A stretch of 64,000 nucleotides of DNA from Owenia fusiformis. Its lineage: Eukaryota > Annelida > Polychaeta > Sabellida > Oweniidae. Positions 33,399-46,400 of this stretch are shown here, piece by piece. Positions within the stretch are counted from its first letter, which is position 1. Each line of letters begins with the position of its first letter. The notes beneath the pieces are model-generated. The model saw only the letters and a program-made list of their open reading frames with translations. It was not told the origin of the DNA and ran no database searches. A program made the position numbers and the translations under genes. Location of the stretch: positions 21,355,759 through 21,419,758 of the forward strand of contig CAIIXF020000009.1 of the NCBI GenBank assembly GCA_903813345.2, in the 5' to 3' direction.

Positions 33399-33950
33399 CA
33401 GGATTATTTTTCAGAAGTTCACAACTCAAGTGCCATTAAGATTGTTGAAATCGCTTAAATGTGCTCATTCCTCACAAATATCACTACATTCCAATATCTC
33501 GCAAAATCTCATTAAAAATCTTGAGCAATCGAAGTGAATCACTTCTTTTATGTCAAGTGCCCTTGGAACTGTCAATTATAGAATTCACAGTGAATGAGGT
33601 AATGATGTAGTACAATTTCAACTTGGAAAAACTACATCTATTATATATAATCTACCTCAAGCATGAAATATTCCAGTTGTATCAAATTTTTGAAAAACAT
33701 CATTTTTATGATGAAAAGGGTGATCATTTCAAAGTAAAAGGCTATTTTGGAAATCCCCTCTTGAACTGCGATTTTACATGATTATTTTAAATATGTCCAA
33801 AGTTGCATGGTCATAGCCAAAAATGTTGTCCATTTTAATTGAGTAATGGTCTTGAAAGTTCCTTCTTTACATTCTTAAGCAGTTGTCCTATGCCTGTAAA
33901 AAAACAAGAATTTGAAACCTGATAGTCATCAGAGAATAGTACAATAACAT

Positions 33951-34019
33951 CATTTCGAAGGGCAATATAGTGAAATAATAGGCCTCGGTTCAATATTTCA
34001 CTATATTGCCCCTCCAAAT
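33951..34019. repeat. inverted repeat, GGGCAATATAGTGAAATA
   Basis: GGGCAATATAGTGAAATA and its complement TATTTCACTATATTGCCC lie about 15 bp apart, flanked by weaker complementarity (CATTT / AAATG). This is a foldback remnant. Confidence 0.6.
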
Positions 34020-34459
34020 GACGTTACTGGTATTATTACCACCGATAATGCCCAGGGCTGAAAGAACAAGAACTGAACAAAATATAATTTCCCGGGAAAA
34101 TTGCCGAGCATTATTAGCCCGCTACTATGACGTCACATATTGCTTGAGGTTGATATAGTAAAATAAATGCCTTCTAAACTAGCACTAAAACCCCTAGAAC
34201 AGCCCCGGCAAGGTGGTAATAATGATGGATAGACAGCTTCTCTATATCCCTATTCACTATCAAGCGTAAGTTTATCAATATAATCTGTAACTGATGTATT
34301 GAAAATATTCATGTGCAATGTAAATATAGTATATCCAATATACATGTACTACTAACATACAGTACTGTGTTTGACTAGTGTTATAAACTCATGCATGGGA
34401 AACTTACATTCCATGCTAGTGAAGCACCACAAAAATATTGTATCAAATATTAACCAGCT

Positions 34460-35670
34460 AGGGGGCCATTAACAGAAACTTCAAACAGCGGATTATATAA
34501 AAATGGACTGTAACAAATACCCGGATTTGTTGATTTTTAAAAAAAGTAATTTTTTGATATCACTTTTTATGCCCGGCATAAAAAGTGATGTCCCATTTTA
34601 TGCTGGCATAAAAAGTGATATCCCATTTTATGCTGGCATAAAAAGTGATGTCCCATTTTATGCTGAGCATAAAAAGAGATACTCCATTTTATGCTCGTAT
34701 TGTTTTGGAAGTGATGGTTAATGGTAGTTCAAGATTTAAGACCCATCATTCTGGCACAGATTGCTGAACCATTGTTAGTTAAGAATTCCTAATAGAATTA
34801 AGAATTATTAGCTGAAACTGAGTTGTTTTGCCCTGGCAAACAATTTTCCAACTTGTAGTTCAACTTCTTCTGTCTATTTGTTGACAGTCTGTGATGTCAT
34901 CATCAATCATCACAATAGAAATGAGGTAATTCACGATGACATCACAAAGTACTCTGATGACATCATCAATCATCACAATGGAAACGAGATAATTCATGAT
35001 GACATCACAAAGCATCTCTGTCATAGATAGAACTCTGCCACATTTCTTAGAAATCAAACTACTATGTGACATCATAGATAATCTCACTGTCACAGATAGA
35101 ATTCACCTAATTCCCATTGTGATGATTGATGATGACATCACAGACTGTCAACACATATAGACAAAAATGAATTTCAAATGCATATTGGGATATTGTTTGC
35201 TAGGACAAACAGAACAGTTTCAGCTATTAATTCTTAATTCTATTAGGAATTCTTAACTAAAATAAGTTCAGCAATCTATGTGAGAAAGATGGGTCTGAAA
35301 TCTTGAACCACCTTTAAACATCACTTACTAAATAATACCAGCAGAAAATGGGGTCTCTCTTTTTATGCTCAGCATAAAATGGGACATCACTTTTTATGCC
35401 AGCATAAAATGGGACATCACTTTTTATGCCAGCATAAAATGGGACATCACGTTTTATGCTGGGCATAAAAAGTGATATCAAAAAATTTTTTTTTTAAAAA
35501 CCAACAAATCCGGGTATTTGTTACAGTCCATTTTTATATAATCCGCTGTTTTCATAAAGTTAGGAATTCGTAAAGTCCATTGTTATGTAACTGTGATGTC
35601 ATTATATCCATGGTTACAACAATTGATTTAAGAATTCGTAACTTTATGAAGATTCTGTTAATGACCCCCT
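34460..35670. mobile_element. 1.2-kb foldback element with arms of about 460-560 bp
   Basis: The left arm (34460-34925) and right arm (35110-35670) are complementary over nearly their whole length, starting with AGGGGGCCATTAACAGAA. Each arm holds about four copies of a 30-bp unit (GGCATAAAAAGTGATGTCCC, ATTTTATGCT). Closer to the centre are TAAGAATTCCTAATAGAATT and GACAGTCTGTGATGTCATCA. The right arm has an extra segment of about 90 bp near 35550-35640. There is no ORF of note. Confidence 0.8.
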
Positions 35671-35780
35671 GTTTGATATGACGAGATTAAAACCTAAATT
35701 CTATTATAATATTTTATTGGAATTCTTTTTACGCTGAATAATATTTGATCAAAGAAAAATAGTACCCTCTTTCTCATTTA

Positions 35781-37601
35781 GGTGCGGAAACTAATTTTTA
35801 TCAATTAGCGATAAATTTGATAATTATCATTTATCGATAATTCTTATCAATTAGCGATAAATTTGATAAATATCAATTTTAGCTGATATTATCAGCTAAT
35901 GCTAATTTCATATGTGCCCTTCACTTTTATCAATTAGCGATAAATTTGATAATTATCAATTATCGATAAATTTTATCAATTAGCGATAAATTTGATAAAT
36001 ATCAATTATCGATAAATTAGATAATTTTGATACATGGCAGACATGAAATTAGCATTAGCTGATAATATCAGATACATTTGATAATTATCAATTTTAGCTG
36101 ATAATATCAGCTAATGCTAATTTCACTTATGCCCTTTTCTTCGTAACATTGACTCCAGGCCCAAAAATTTTTAGCGATAAAAGCGATAGTTTTGATAAAT
36201 ATCAAATTTATCACTTTTAGCTGATATTATCAGCTAATGCTAATTTACCTGGTGCCATTTTCTATGAATATCACCTCCAGCCCCAAAATTTTTAAGCAAT
36301 AAAAGCTCCAGACCCAAATTTTTTAAGCGATAAAAGCGATAGTTTTGATAAATATCAAATTTATCACTTTTAGCTGATATTATCAGCTAATGCTAATTTA
36401 CCTGGTGCCATTTTTTATGAACAGACCCTCCAGACCCAAAATTTTTTCGCGATAAAAGCTCCAGACCCAAATTTTTTTTAGCGATAAAAGTGATAGTCTA
36501 GTTTTGATAAATATCAAATTTATCACTTTTAGCTGATATTATCAGCTAATGCTAATTTACCTGGTGCCATTTTCTATGAGCATCACCTCCAGACCCAAAA
36601 TTTTTTAGCGATAAAAGCTTCAGACCCAAATTTTTTAGCGATAGTTTTGATAAATATCAAATTTATCACTTTTAGCTGATATTATCAGCTAATGCTAATT
36701 TACCTGGTGCCATTTTCTATGAACATCACCTCCAGTCCCCAAATTTTTTAGCGATAAAAGCTCCAGACCCAATTTTTTTTAGCGATAAAAGCGATAGTTT
36801 TGATAAATATCAAATTTATCACTTTTAGCTGATATTATCAGCTTATGCTAATTTACCTGGTGCCATTTTCTATGAACATCACCTCCAGACCCAAAATTTT
36901 TTAGCGATAAAAGCTCCAGACCCAAATTTTTTTTAGCAATAAAAGCGATAGTCTAGTTTTGATAAATATCACTTTTAGCTGATATTATCAGCTAATGCTA
37001 ATTTACCTGGTAACATTTTCTATGAGCATCACCTCCAGACCCAAAATTTTTAGCGATAAAAGCTCCAGACCCAAATTTTTTAGCGATAGTTTTGATAAAT
37101 ATCAAATTTATCACTTTTTTAGCTGATATTATCAGCTAATGCTAATTTACCAAGTGCCATTTTCTCGGAACATCACCTCCAGACCCAAATTTTTTTAGCG
37201 ATAAAAGCTTCAGCCCCAAATTCTTTTGCGAAAAAGCAATACTTTCAATAATTATTATCAAATTTATCACTTTTAGCTGATATTATCAGCTAATGCTAAT
37301 CTAACTAGTGCCATTTTCACTGAACATCACCTCCAGACCCAAAATTTTTTAGCGATAAAAGCGATAGTTATGATAATTATCAAATTTATCAATTTTAGCT
37401 AATTTAACTTGTGCAGTTTTGTCTTCCCATCGACTCTCCTCCCAAATTTTTTTACCAATAGTATTGATAAAAGAAAATTGATTTTCGGATTTAGACAAAT
37501 TTATCAAAATTAGCGAAACTTTTATCAATTTTTGATAAAAACTCCCATTGAAATAACATGGGGGCTGGAGAAATTAGCAAATAAAAGTGACTTTCCGCAC
37601 C
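35781..37601. mobile_element. 1.8-kb palindrome-rich element with internal 140-160 bp tandem units
   Basis: It is bounded by GGTGCGGAAA and its complement TTTCCGCACC. Outer parts are GATAATTATCAATTATCGAT-type palindromes. From about 36150 to 37400 a unit repeats about eight times: TTTGATAAATATCAAATTTA, AGCTGATATTATCAGCTAAT, TTTACCTGGTGCCATTTTCT and CACCTCCAGACCCAAA. Almost every unit can form several hairpins. Confidence 0.7.
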
Positions 37602-37635
37602 AACCTCCTCTTTCTTCAATCTTGAATTTTGAAGT

Positions 37636-37888
37636 AGGATTGGCTCCCAGGGTTCTGAGTCATTATTCTGCCATGATGATTCGTGATTTCAAAATTCAAA
37701 TTCGAACAGCCATCATTTTTTCACTTTAGAATTTGAATTGTGAGTTTTGGTCTTCCAAATAAAAAGTTTCAAGACACGCAAGTGATCAAGATATTAGTTC
37801 AAATCACTGATGATGAATTCATACAACATTTTCAATGTTGATATCCATCAAGGTCAAATATTGAGTTGGAACCCTGGGAGCCAATCCT
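37636..37888. mobile_element. 253-bp inverted-repeat element
   Basis: AGGATTGGCTCCCAGGGTT (37636-37654) is perfectly complementary to AACCCTGGGAGCCAATCCT (37870-37888). Weaker inner complementarity exists (TTGAATTTTGAAGT / AAATATTGAGTT). It looks like a MITE; no clear target duplication was seen. Confidence 0.6.
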
Positions 37889-38931
37889 CCTTGCACAGTT
37901 ATAAATAATTCAGCAGCAGATCCAAAGGTCAAATCGTGCTTCGGTTAGCGATAATCGTTCAGCTCTGAGTGGATGCACACTTAAATATTGAACATATTAA
38001 TCTTGAGCAATATAACACAAAGCATCATATGACAAAATGTCACAACCTGCACACATTATTAGAAAGTGAAAACCTATCTGAGTGTTGACACTTGAATTCA
38101 TTACCATGGTAACCAATACTGCCTCATCTCTGAAGACATCTATCTATAACATCATGCCTACAGAAGATCACTGTATGAATTTCAAGTCAATCTGATCATG
38201 CCTACTGAACTTATCACAAATGTAACAAATTTTAAGTCTCATCATAATCCATCGTCATGGTGACAGATACTACCCAAAATCGAGGTCCCATAATAACGGA
38301 TATTGCCGAAAACCTTCAATTATAGCTCATCACTCATTGAATTAATGCTTTCATGTTACAAAACATTGCATGTCATCAAGTCAACTAAAAAGGTGCCAAA
38401 AATCATTTGAAACGTACATACATACATATGTATATGTGTTCTCAGTAAAAATTCAATTTCAAATTCAAACATTACTTCTCAAGTTATTGAATTCAGTGAC
38501 ATTTGTGTTACAATTTGTTACAAATACTGACTGACAAACACAGAGTGCTATTCACAATAAAAAGTGAAGGCTGTAACAATATGTCACCTCTTCTTAGTGG
38601 TAACAAAAGTTTCTTGTAAAATTATATATAGTACCTTTAACAAGTAAATGGTGTATGTACAAAATGTTCTTATTGCATTGGAAATATAAACATACCACAC
38701 AAAGTAATATGTTACTGCATATTAACAAAATACTAGTATAATCCTTATATTGGAATGCATTGTAGCTAAGCGGGTAAAAGTGATGTTACTGACATTATTC
38801 AATTTTCATTCTGTAACAGCCACTACATCCCTATTGTCTGTAGATCATTTAACAAAGGAAATGTTGGTGAATTTACTCTGACTACATCACATGGAGTGTG
38901 GACCCCGCCTCATTATACACAGTAGTCCTGA

Positions 38932-38983
38932 TTCAAGACCCTGGACCTATCTACTTCAACAACAGGGGGTCCAGGGTCTTGAA
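38932..38983. repeat. 16-bp perfect hairpin
   Basis: TTCAAGACCCTGGACC (38932-38947) pairs with GGTCCAGGGTCTTGAA (38968-38983) across a 20-nt loop. It is too short for a standard miRNA precursor and is probably a repeat remnant. Confidence 0.6.
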
Positions 38984-39199
38984 GCAAGACTCCATACACA
39001 GCAGTCTGTGTGACACAGTTATTAATGGAGCCTACTGCCATCAAGCCACCTATTCATGGGCTATTTTCCCTAATTCACAAGGCTGAGGCTTCAATATGCA
39101 TGCAGAGTTCCCCCAATAGCCATGTATGCTAAACTGGATTGTGGGTGTACATGGCTAACTGATACACTACCCTGGTGCAAGCCTAGGTTCATTAGTATC

Positions 39200-39992
39200 A
39201 CTCCATACTCAAGACTTGGATGAAGTCTTGTGTTTGTTCACTACAAAACATTAAGTCTCCATACTCAAGACCTGGGTGAAGTCTTGTGTTTGTTCAGAAT
39301 AAAACATTAAGTCTCCATACTCAAGCCCTGGATGAAGTCTTGTGTTTGTTCACTATAAAACATTAAGTCTCCATACTCAAGCCCTGGATGAAGTCAAGTC
39401 TTGTGTTTGTTCAGAATAAAACATTAAGTCTCCATACTCAAGCCCTGGATGAAGTCTTGTGTTTGTTCACTATAAAACATTAAGTCTCCATACTCAAGAC
39501 CTGGATGAAGTCTTGTGTTTGTTCACTATAGAACATTAAGTCTCCATACTCAAGCCCTGGATGAAGTCTTGTGTTTGTTCACTATAAAACATTAAGTCTC
39601 CATACTCAAGACCTGGATGAAGTCTTGTGTTTGTTCACAATAAAACATTAAGTCTCCATACTCAAGCCCTGGATGAAGTCTTGCGTTTGTTCACTATAAA
39701 ACATTAAGTCTCCATACTCAAGCCCTGGATGAAGTCTTGTGTTTGTTCACAATAAAACATTAAGTCTCCATACTCAAGCCCTGGATGAAGTCTTGTGTTT
39801 GTTCACTATAAAACATTAAGTCTCCATACTCAAGCCCTGGATGAAGTCTTGTGTTTGTTCACAATAAAACATTAAGTCTCCATACTCAAGACCTGGTTGA
39901 AGTCTTGCGTTTGTTCACTATAAAACATTAAGTCTCCATACTCAAGACCTGGTTGAAGTCTTGCGTTTGTTCACTATAAAACATTAAGTCTC
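39200..39992. repeat. 56-bp minisatellite, about 14 copies
   Basis: The unit is CATTAAGTCTCCATACTCAA, GCCCTGGATGAAGTCTTG, TGTTTGTTCACTATAAAA. Spacing is 56 bp, except for one unit with a 5-bp duplication (AAGTC). Variants alternate GACCTGG / GCCCTGG and CACTATA / CAGAATA / CACAATA. It starts about 130 bp after the PMEL-like stop codon and may be in its 3' UTR. Confidence 0.85.
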
Positions 39993-40122
39993 TGTTGAAA
40001 CTTTAATGAAGCATATCCAACAGTACATTGTCCGCTGAGAGCAGAGATGCACTTTAGGTCCCCACTTTATATCGAAAACTTGACAAAGGTTTTCCGTTGG
40101 GTTTTACAGTGTCACACGACCA

Positions 40123-40421
40123 TCACAAAGCTCCATATTCTGTTGAAGGACTTTCAACTGTCTCATCGCTACCCTCCAGAGAAGCATACGCATAGCCCTG
40201 TTGCTTTGGACTGCGGCTTTGACTAAACAAAGATGATAATGACTGGCGAATCCTCACAACAGGACCTGTGTCTGCTGTTGCTGTTTGGTGAAAGTTAAAG
40301 TCTGCTGTTTCAACTCCTTTACGCTGCACTTTAATGTGGTAAACAACGCCTCCTGCGATGACAACAGCTGCTAGGAGGCTGATCAGTATAGGTATGGCGA
40401 TATAGGCTATTGCACTGGCAT
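40123..40421 (-). CDS. PMEL/GPNMB-like terminal exon: transmembrane helix and cytoplasmic tail
   Basis: This exon (enters phase 1) encodes IAYIAIPILISLLAAVVIAG, a clear membrane span followed by the stop-transfer residues YHIKVQRKG. A Ser/Gln-rich tail then holds GYAYASLEGSDETVES and ends STEYGAL. The acceptor AG at 40423-40422 is the exon-proximal member of a 12-copy tandem repeat of the splice site (40400-40903). The phase-1 junction with exon 50034-49826 gives YDP-N-ASAIAYI. Confidence 0.88.
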
Positions 40422-43400
40422 CTGAAACAAGACATTATAATATATAGGCTATTGCACTGGTATCTGAAACAAGGCATTATAATTTATAGGCTATTGCACT
40501 GGCATCTTAAACAAGACATTTAATATGTAGGCTATTGCACTGGCACCTGAATCAAGACATCATAATATGTAGGCTATTACACTGGCATCAGAAACAAGAC
40601 ATTATAATATATAGGCTATTGCACTGACATTGATACAAGACATTATAATATTTAGGCTATTGCACTGGCATCTGAAACAAGACATTAAAATATATAGGCT
40701 ATTGCACTGGCATCGGAAACAAGACAATATAATATTTAGGCTTTTGCACTGGCATCTGAAACAAGACATTATAATATATAGGCTTTTGCACTGGCATCTG
40801 AAACAAGACATTATAATATGTAGGCTATTGCACTAGCATCTGAAACAAGTCATTATAATATGTAGGCTATTGCACTGGCGACTGAAACAAAGCATTATAT
40901 AATAATAAGGCATTACAAAATGTCACCACCTGCCATTTGTTACAGATGCTGAACGCTGACCACCACCCATCAAACGCCATCCAGAAAAACTTTGGTGACT
41001 ATAACAATATGTCGCCACCTGTGGTGGTGTCATATTTAATATATCATAAGAAACATATTTTGACAACATGTCCCCACATTTTAGATCAATCAAAAAAACT
41101 GGTTTGGTTTGAAACACGAAGACAATTTTCAAGATGTAAGATTAATGGAGATTTCAGCACTTGAGTTCAAATGTCCAATAGAAAGTAGGTATCCAGCCAA
41201 ATTTTTTTGTGGCAAATTAGTTTGTTTCCCTAAGTTATCCCAGAAAATAACACAAGACAAAATCGTATGAAATAACTTGCAATAAGCTTGTTATTAAGCT
41301 TGTTATTATGGTCTTACTAGTGGTTATTATTGAGTAATGGTACAGGTATTCGATATGGTATTGCAGCTTACACTTAAGTAATGGTACACGTATCCTTGGA
41401 TTTTAGGCCCGAATACCGAGGTTTATTTTTTTAATTATCGTGTATTATTATTTTGTGTTAATATTAGTTAACCAACTATTGGCATGATATGATAACCTTG
41501 TTATATTAATATAGCGCATAGGCGTAGCCAGGGGGATGCGATGGGTGTGATCGCACCCCCCCCCATAACCAATGAAAATAGAACCATTAGATAGAAGAGA
41601 AAAGTCTCAAAATGCTTTTTATTTGAAGCTTCTAGTTCGATTTTGAACGAAGTTGCACCAATTTTTGTAAAATTCAAAACAAATCTTCAAAAACATTTTT
41701 TATGCCACGATCGCACCCCCCCCCCTCCCCCCGACTGAAAGCTGGTTACGCCACTGTAACGTGTAATCTATACGCTACATTTTGTATGTTCAATTTGTAT
41801 ACTAAAAACTGTTATTAATAACAGTTTGTAGATTAAAGATCCTTATTTAAAGACAACGTCGTCTTTATGAATTATTTAAGACATCAGTATTCTCAGAAAT
41901 TGATTATCCGAAGCGAATACCAAGTTCTGACCAGCAGACGAACAATTTCAGACGTGGGCTAAGTTTGTTTATTTAACGGTTAGATTTGTTGACTTACTGA
42001 TCCGTATTGTAATCTCTGGGAAGACGTTATTTTTATTTATTCTATACTTTGTATTTGCGTCCAATGTAGTAAAGTAGATACTTTTATGAACAAGAATGTC
42101 TTTTTAATGGCCATTTTGTATGCCTTTTATTTCCACACCATGTTTTGATTTTGCCTCGATGTTATTGTGTCATAGTGTTTTTGCTTTAAAAATTCAAGAA
42201 ATGTCAACTTTTTAATTAAGGAATGTTGGTTAATCTCTTGTGGTAAATCACATTGTTGATGATTTCAACGGACCATGAGATAACACATTGTCCGGGGAAA
42301 GATATCAATATCAGTTGTATATCGGATAGAAAAATAAACATTATAGTAGATGCTATTTTGAAGGAAGTGCATCTTTTGGCTTGCTTTTGCCACAATCGCA
42401 ACCCCCTCCCCAACTGAAAACCGTTATTGTTTTCTGGCGATTGCACCCCCCCCCCCCCCCCCCCCGACTGAAAGTTGGCTATGCCCCTGGTCATGGATAA
42501 TAGGGGCACTATTACGCTGCGTGCAGAGTCTAATTATAAACTACGAGAAGACTTTAAGAAGTTAAGTCGAACAAATGCAAAGGGTAGGGTACTACAGAAG
42601 GGGATATCATATAAAAGCACGATCTATTTCACAAAACCTTTAACTTTTGTTCTTCAACTGTTGCCCTTTGTGCATTTAAAAAATAAAATATCTTAATCTG
42701 ATTTGTTCCACCTTTCTTTTCGCTCAGTTCTGTAATATTATGTCCACATGTTGTTTAGGATTATGTCATTTGCGAAATAGCTGTAAGACATTATGAGAAT
42801 GAATATGGGAGTTTCCACGATAATGTTGTTCACATGATTTTATACACATACCTGCATAACAATCGGAGACAGAAGTCTTAATAGTGTCCAATAAAAAAAG
42901 AAGAATCGAACATTTAATGATAACAAAAGGATTAATTGCTTAGTTCTCTTTGTCTTAGTCTTTGTTTTCTTAAATGCGGAAGTGTACCAACATCACCTAG
43001 ATTGCATAAGAGATCATCTAACAGTCTAAAATTGCTTTTAATTGCAAGTTAAAGCCAAAATGTGTATACCTGTAATTTGGGGGGGGGGGGCAATGTTACA
43101 TCACATAAATTACAACGTTCATATAGAAATATACAATAAGCATGTCCGTATAAAAGCTAAAATTATAAAAACTCATTTCAAAGACATTCTGTTCATGGAA
43201 GCGTCAAGTTATGAAAAACAATGCTAAACTTTCAAACAAATCGACTTGATTACCTTTGAAAACTTCTTGAGAGGAAATGGACAAATGTATTTTTCTAACT
43301 CATTAGAACGTCTGTCTGATTGAAATACTATTTTTTAAATACAAACATAAATGAATTAATCTTGGTCAGAAGTCTGAACATTGTCCAACAAAATAATAAG

Positions 43401-46400
43401 AATCTAACATTTAATGATTACAAAAGGATTAACTGCTATATAGTCTTTGTCTTAGTCTTTGTTTTTCTAACGGCGGAAGTGTACCAACATCACCTTGATT
43501 ACAGAAGAGATCATCTAACAGTCTTAAATTGCTTTTAATTCCCGGGTTTTAATTACATTTCATGAGTTTTTTGCCTCTATTCTCATTTTTAAACCTGTCT
43601 CTGTTTGCGTATTTAACAATTGTGATAAATTATTCAGTTATTGTTCTACATTATAGCCCCCTCCTCTTACACTGACTAAATATCAAAATAAGCCAGTCTG
43701 ATTGCGAATTTACAAATCCTGTAAACAGTTAAAAGTAGCTTCAAACCGCCTTTTAATCAGAGAAAACAATAAGTTAATTCATCTGATTCATCTGATTGCG
43801 AAAATACGAATCAATCTGATTATCTGATCTCCATGCTATTTGATTCGTGCATTATCTACAAGTCAGTCGGGCAAGGGTGAAATTATTTCATTTGAAAACA
43901 GAAATATGTGGACTTGAGAAAGTCCGACATACTCATTGCTTCCAACTCAAAACTTAAAATAGGAAGTTATCAAGATCCCAAGAACACGATCGCTACATAA
44001 ACAATACGTTTGTAAAATCCCGGCGATCGAAATGCAATCAAACTTTCGCAATCAGGTGCCTAATTAGTCTTTTGATCTCTGAAGTTTTACGACTGAACTT
44101 TTCAATGAACTAAGCAAACGCAATCATCACAACATCATATAAACATTTTTCTGGTAAATCTAAAATAGAGTAAAATCCAGGGAAAAAGATCGTGTGGTTA
44201 TTTGATTATTTCAAATGAATTTGGCATATTTCAATTTTGAAATAACAAAAGTCAGTCTCGGAAGAATTTACCAAGCATTCCCTGCTTCGATGCGTTTTTA
44301 TTGCAAGGGCCGTTTGTGCCGATATGAATTCATTAGGGCATTAGAGTTGTGCTTTATTTGTTTTATTTATATAAATGTTATGAAATGTGTACGACACTTA
44401 ATTATTTTTTGGGTTACAATGCATATTTGACTTTTCCCTCTAAAAGTTTAAAATTCATCTATTCTTTATACTTTTCTTAGTTTGATTCAATAAAATTAGC
44501 ATTGGATTCCAGACAGTTATCAAATTCTCAGACATTTGATTAATATAGATATTTGTACTTCCTTTGACCAGTGGCTGGTGTGACTGAGATTTGAATCTAA
44601 TCTGTTTCATTTTTATGTAAATTGAAAGGAATAAAGTTTTATTTTAAGCGTTTTAACAATCTTTTACGTTTGGCGTGCAGCTCAACTTAATACACAATCA
44701 AAGGACTGAATACAGAAATAAGAACATGCTAGTCTTGCTTAAAAGACCCTGTACTCCCCCCCCCCCTTTATCCTTCTCTCTGTATATTGCCAGGTAAAGA
44801 GAGTGAAGGTGACGGGGGGGGGGATACAGTCTTTGAGCAAGACTAAGAACATGCCTTTTATTTGTTATTCAAGCTCGAGCAATATCCCCATTATAAAACC
44901 AAAATACGCACCTTGGTCATCGCAGAAATGGTCTTACAACAAACCTATATGTGCCGCTTATGCTGTAGCTTAATAAATAAAAAAAGGTCATGTAGGTTTA
45001 AACAGAGACATTTAAAACTGGTTTGCACTCGACAGAGTTATGTTTATGTCTTTTGAACGGTGGCTCTATCTCGATGCATCTGTTAATAAATGATACTATA
45101 AGCTTTATTGGATCGTGAATTCACCTTTTCAAATTCAAATCCCCAAAAAATAAAGCACACAATTTAAGCGTGACAAAAAAGAGCAAAACTAAAAACCTGT
45201 TAACCTGTTAACCTATAGTGCCTGACATTACGTTAATGAATAATTTCCACATGTTGAAATATATCGCTATTTGATTGAGTTCAAGACAAAACTTTTTGGA
45301 ATTGTTTTACATAATGTAATATTCCTCGGATTTGATGCATACCCGGGGATGCATATACATGTTTCACAATCAGAGACAAGGGTCTTATGACAGGGTCTTA
45401 TATTTGGCAAACCAATCAACAAGTAGTATTATATTATCACAAAAGATAAATTACTTATACCTTTTAAAACTGCGGTTAGGTAGCATCTTGATTACAGTAA
45501 AGACAGGCCATCTAGGAATTAGTTTTGCCTCTCATTCCTTAAACCGGCTTCGTTAAACAGTTCCAAAATATTTAAGTCGGAGCCAAAAACAAGACTATTT
45601 TTTATATTTAAATCCCCTCACCCTGTCAATGTCTATGCCTGCATCTGGTTTTTCCCACCTTCGGGAGGGAGCCAGTATACACATAGATTACTTACTGGCC
45701 ATGGATGGGGGGCACAGAAACGAACATTCTGGGGTCATAAGGAATAATTGGGGAAGGGGGAGGGGTGGTGGTGAATAGTGAAGTCCGGGAGTGAAGTTAA
45801 AGGGATAATAACCTCAAGTAAAAACTATGATTCATCAGAATAATAAGTCTATAATCAAAAACATGACCCGGGTATGAGCGACGATCTTCTAATGCATCGG
45901 CAGATATATTGGAATTAATTTTGAGGTATTGGATCTTCACCTGGATTATGGAGGTCGCCATAACCTACCTATGAATATTCATGAGCGGCGTCACTGCGAC
46001 TCGACAAATTCCAGCATTTTGATTGGCCCAAAAAATGCGCATGCGCGATTGTAGCGGGGCGGCCACATTGAAAAATATTACGAACTTCTTAACAAGAAAA
46101 TGGAGCAATTTGAAGATTTTGACGATGTATTTGGCATATTGACATACTATAATATGATATCACCTGTTCGAGAAAAACATGACCATGTTCACATCAATAC
46201 TTACAATTCATAGAATTAACTCCCAAAGTGCCAATCAAAACCAAAAACTGACCAACTCGTGAACGTTGGTTACCGACATGACAGGAAAATGCGTTAATTT
46301 TATGTTGACAATCAATTATCTCTCGATCGTTTTGCTTGAAGATTAAACATATTCGGATCTTTTATTTAATAAAATGACGAATGGCAGATATTAATTGGAT

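Larger units (their letters stand above)
31864..40122. other. intergenic region between the astacin and PMEL-like genes
   Basis: About 8 kb without a supported gene. It is occupied by a direct duplication (32980-33398), short palindromes near 33950-34020, a 1.2-kb foldback element, a 1.8-kb palindrome-rich element, a 250-bp inverted-repeat element and a 56-bp minisatellite. The astacin promoter should lie just above 31863; no TATA box is evident. Confidence 0.6.

Noticed and set aside
39200-39992. Regularly spaced repeats considered as a CRISPR array
   Set aside because: The unit is contiguous with no unique spacers, in a eukaryotic genome. It is a minisatellite.
40602-40836. Open frames with repeated MSCFRCQCKSLYII or LLHWHLKQDI units
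   Set aside because: They are translations of the 42-bp tandem repeat in frames other than that of the exon. There is no start context or homology.
46100-46213. ORF MEQFEDFDDVFGILTYYN... starting in a good Kozak context
   Set aside because: Only 37 codons, no recognisable domain and no clear donor in frame. Kept only as part of the promoter-like cluster.
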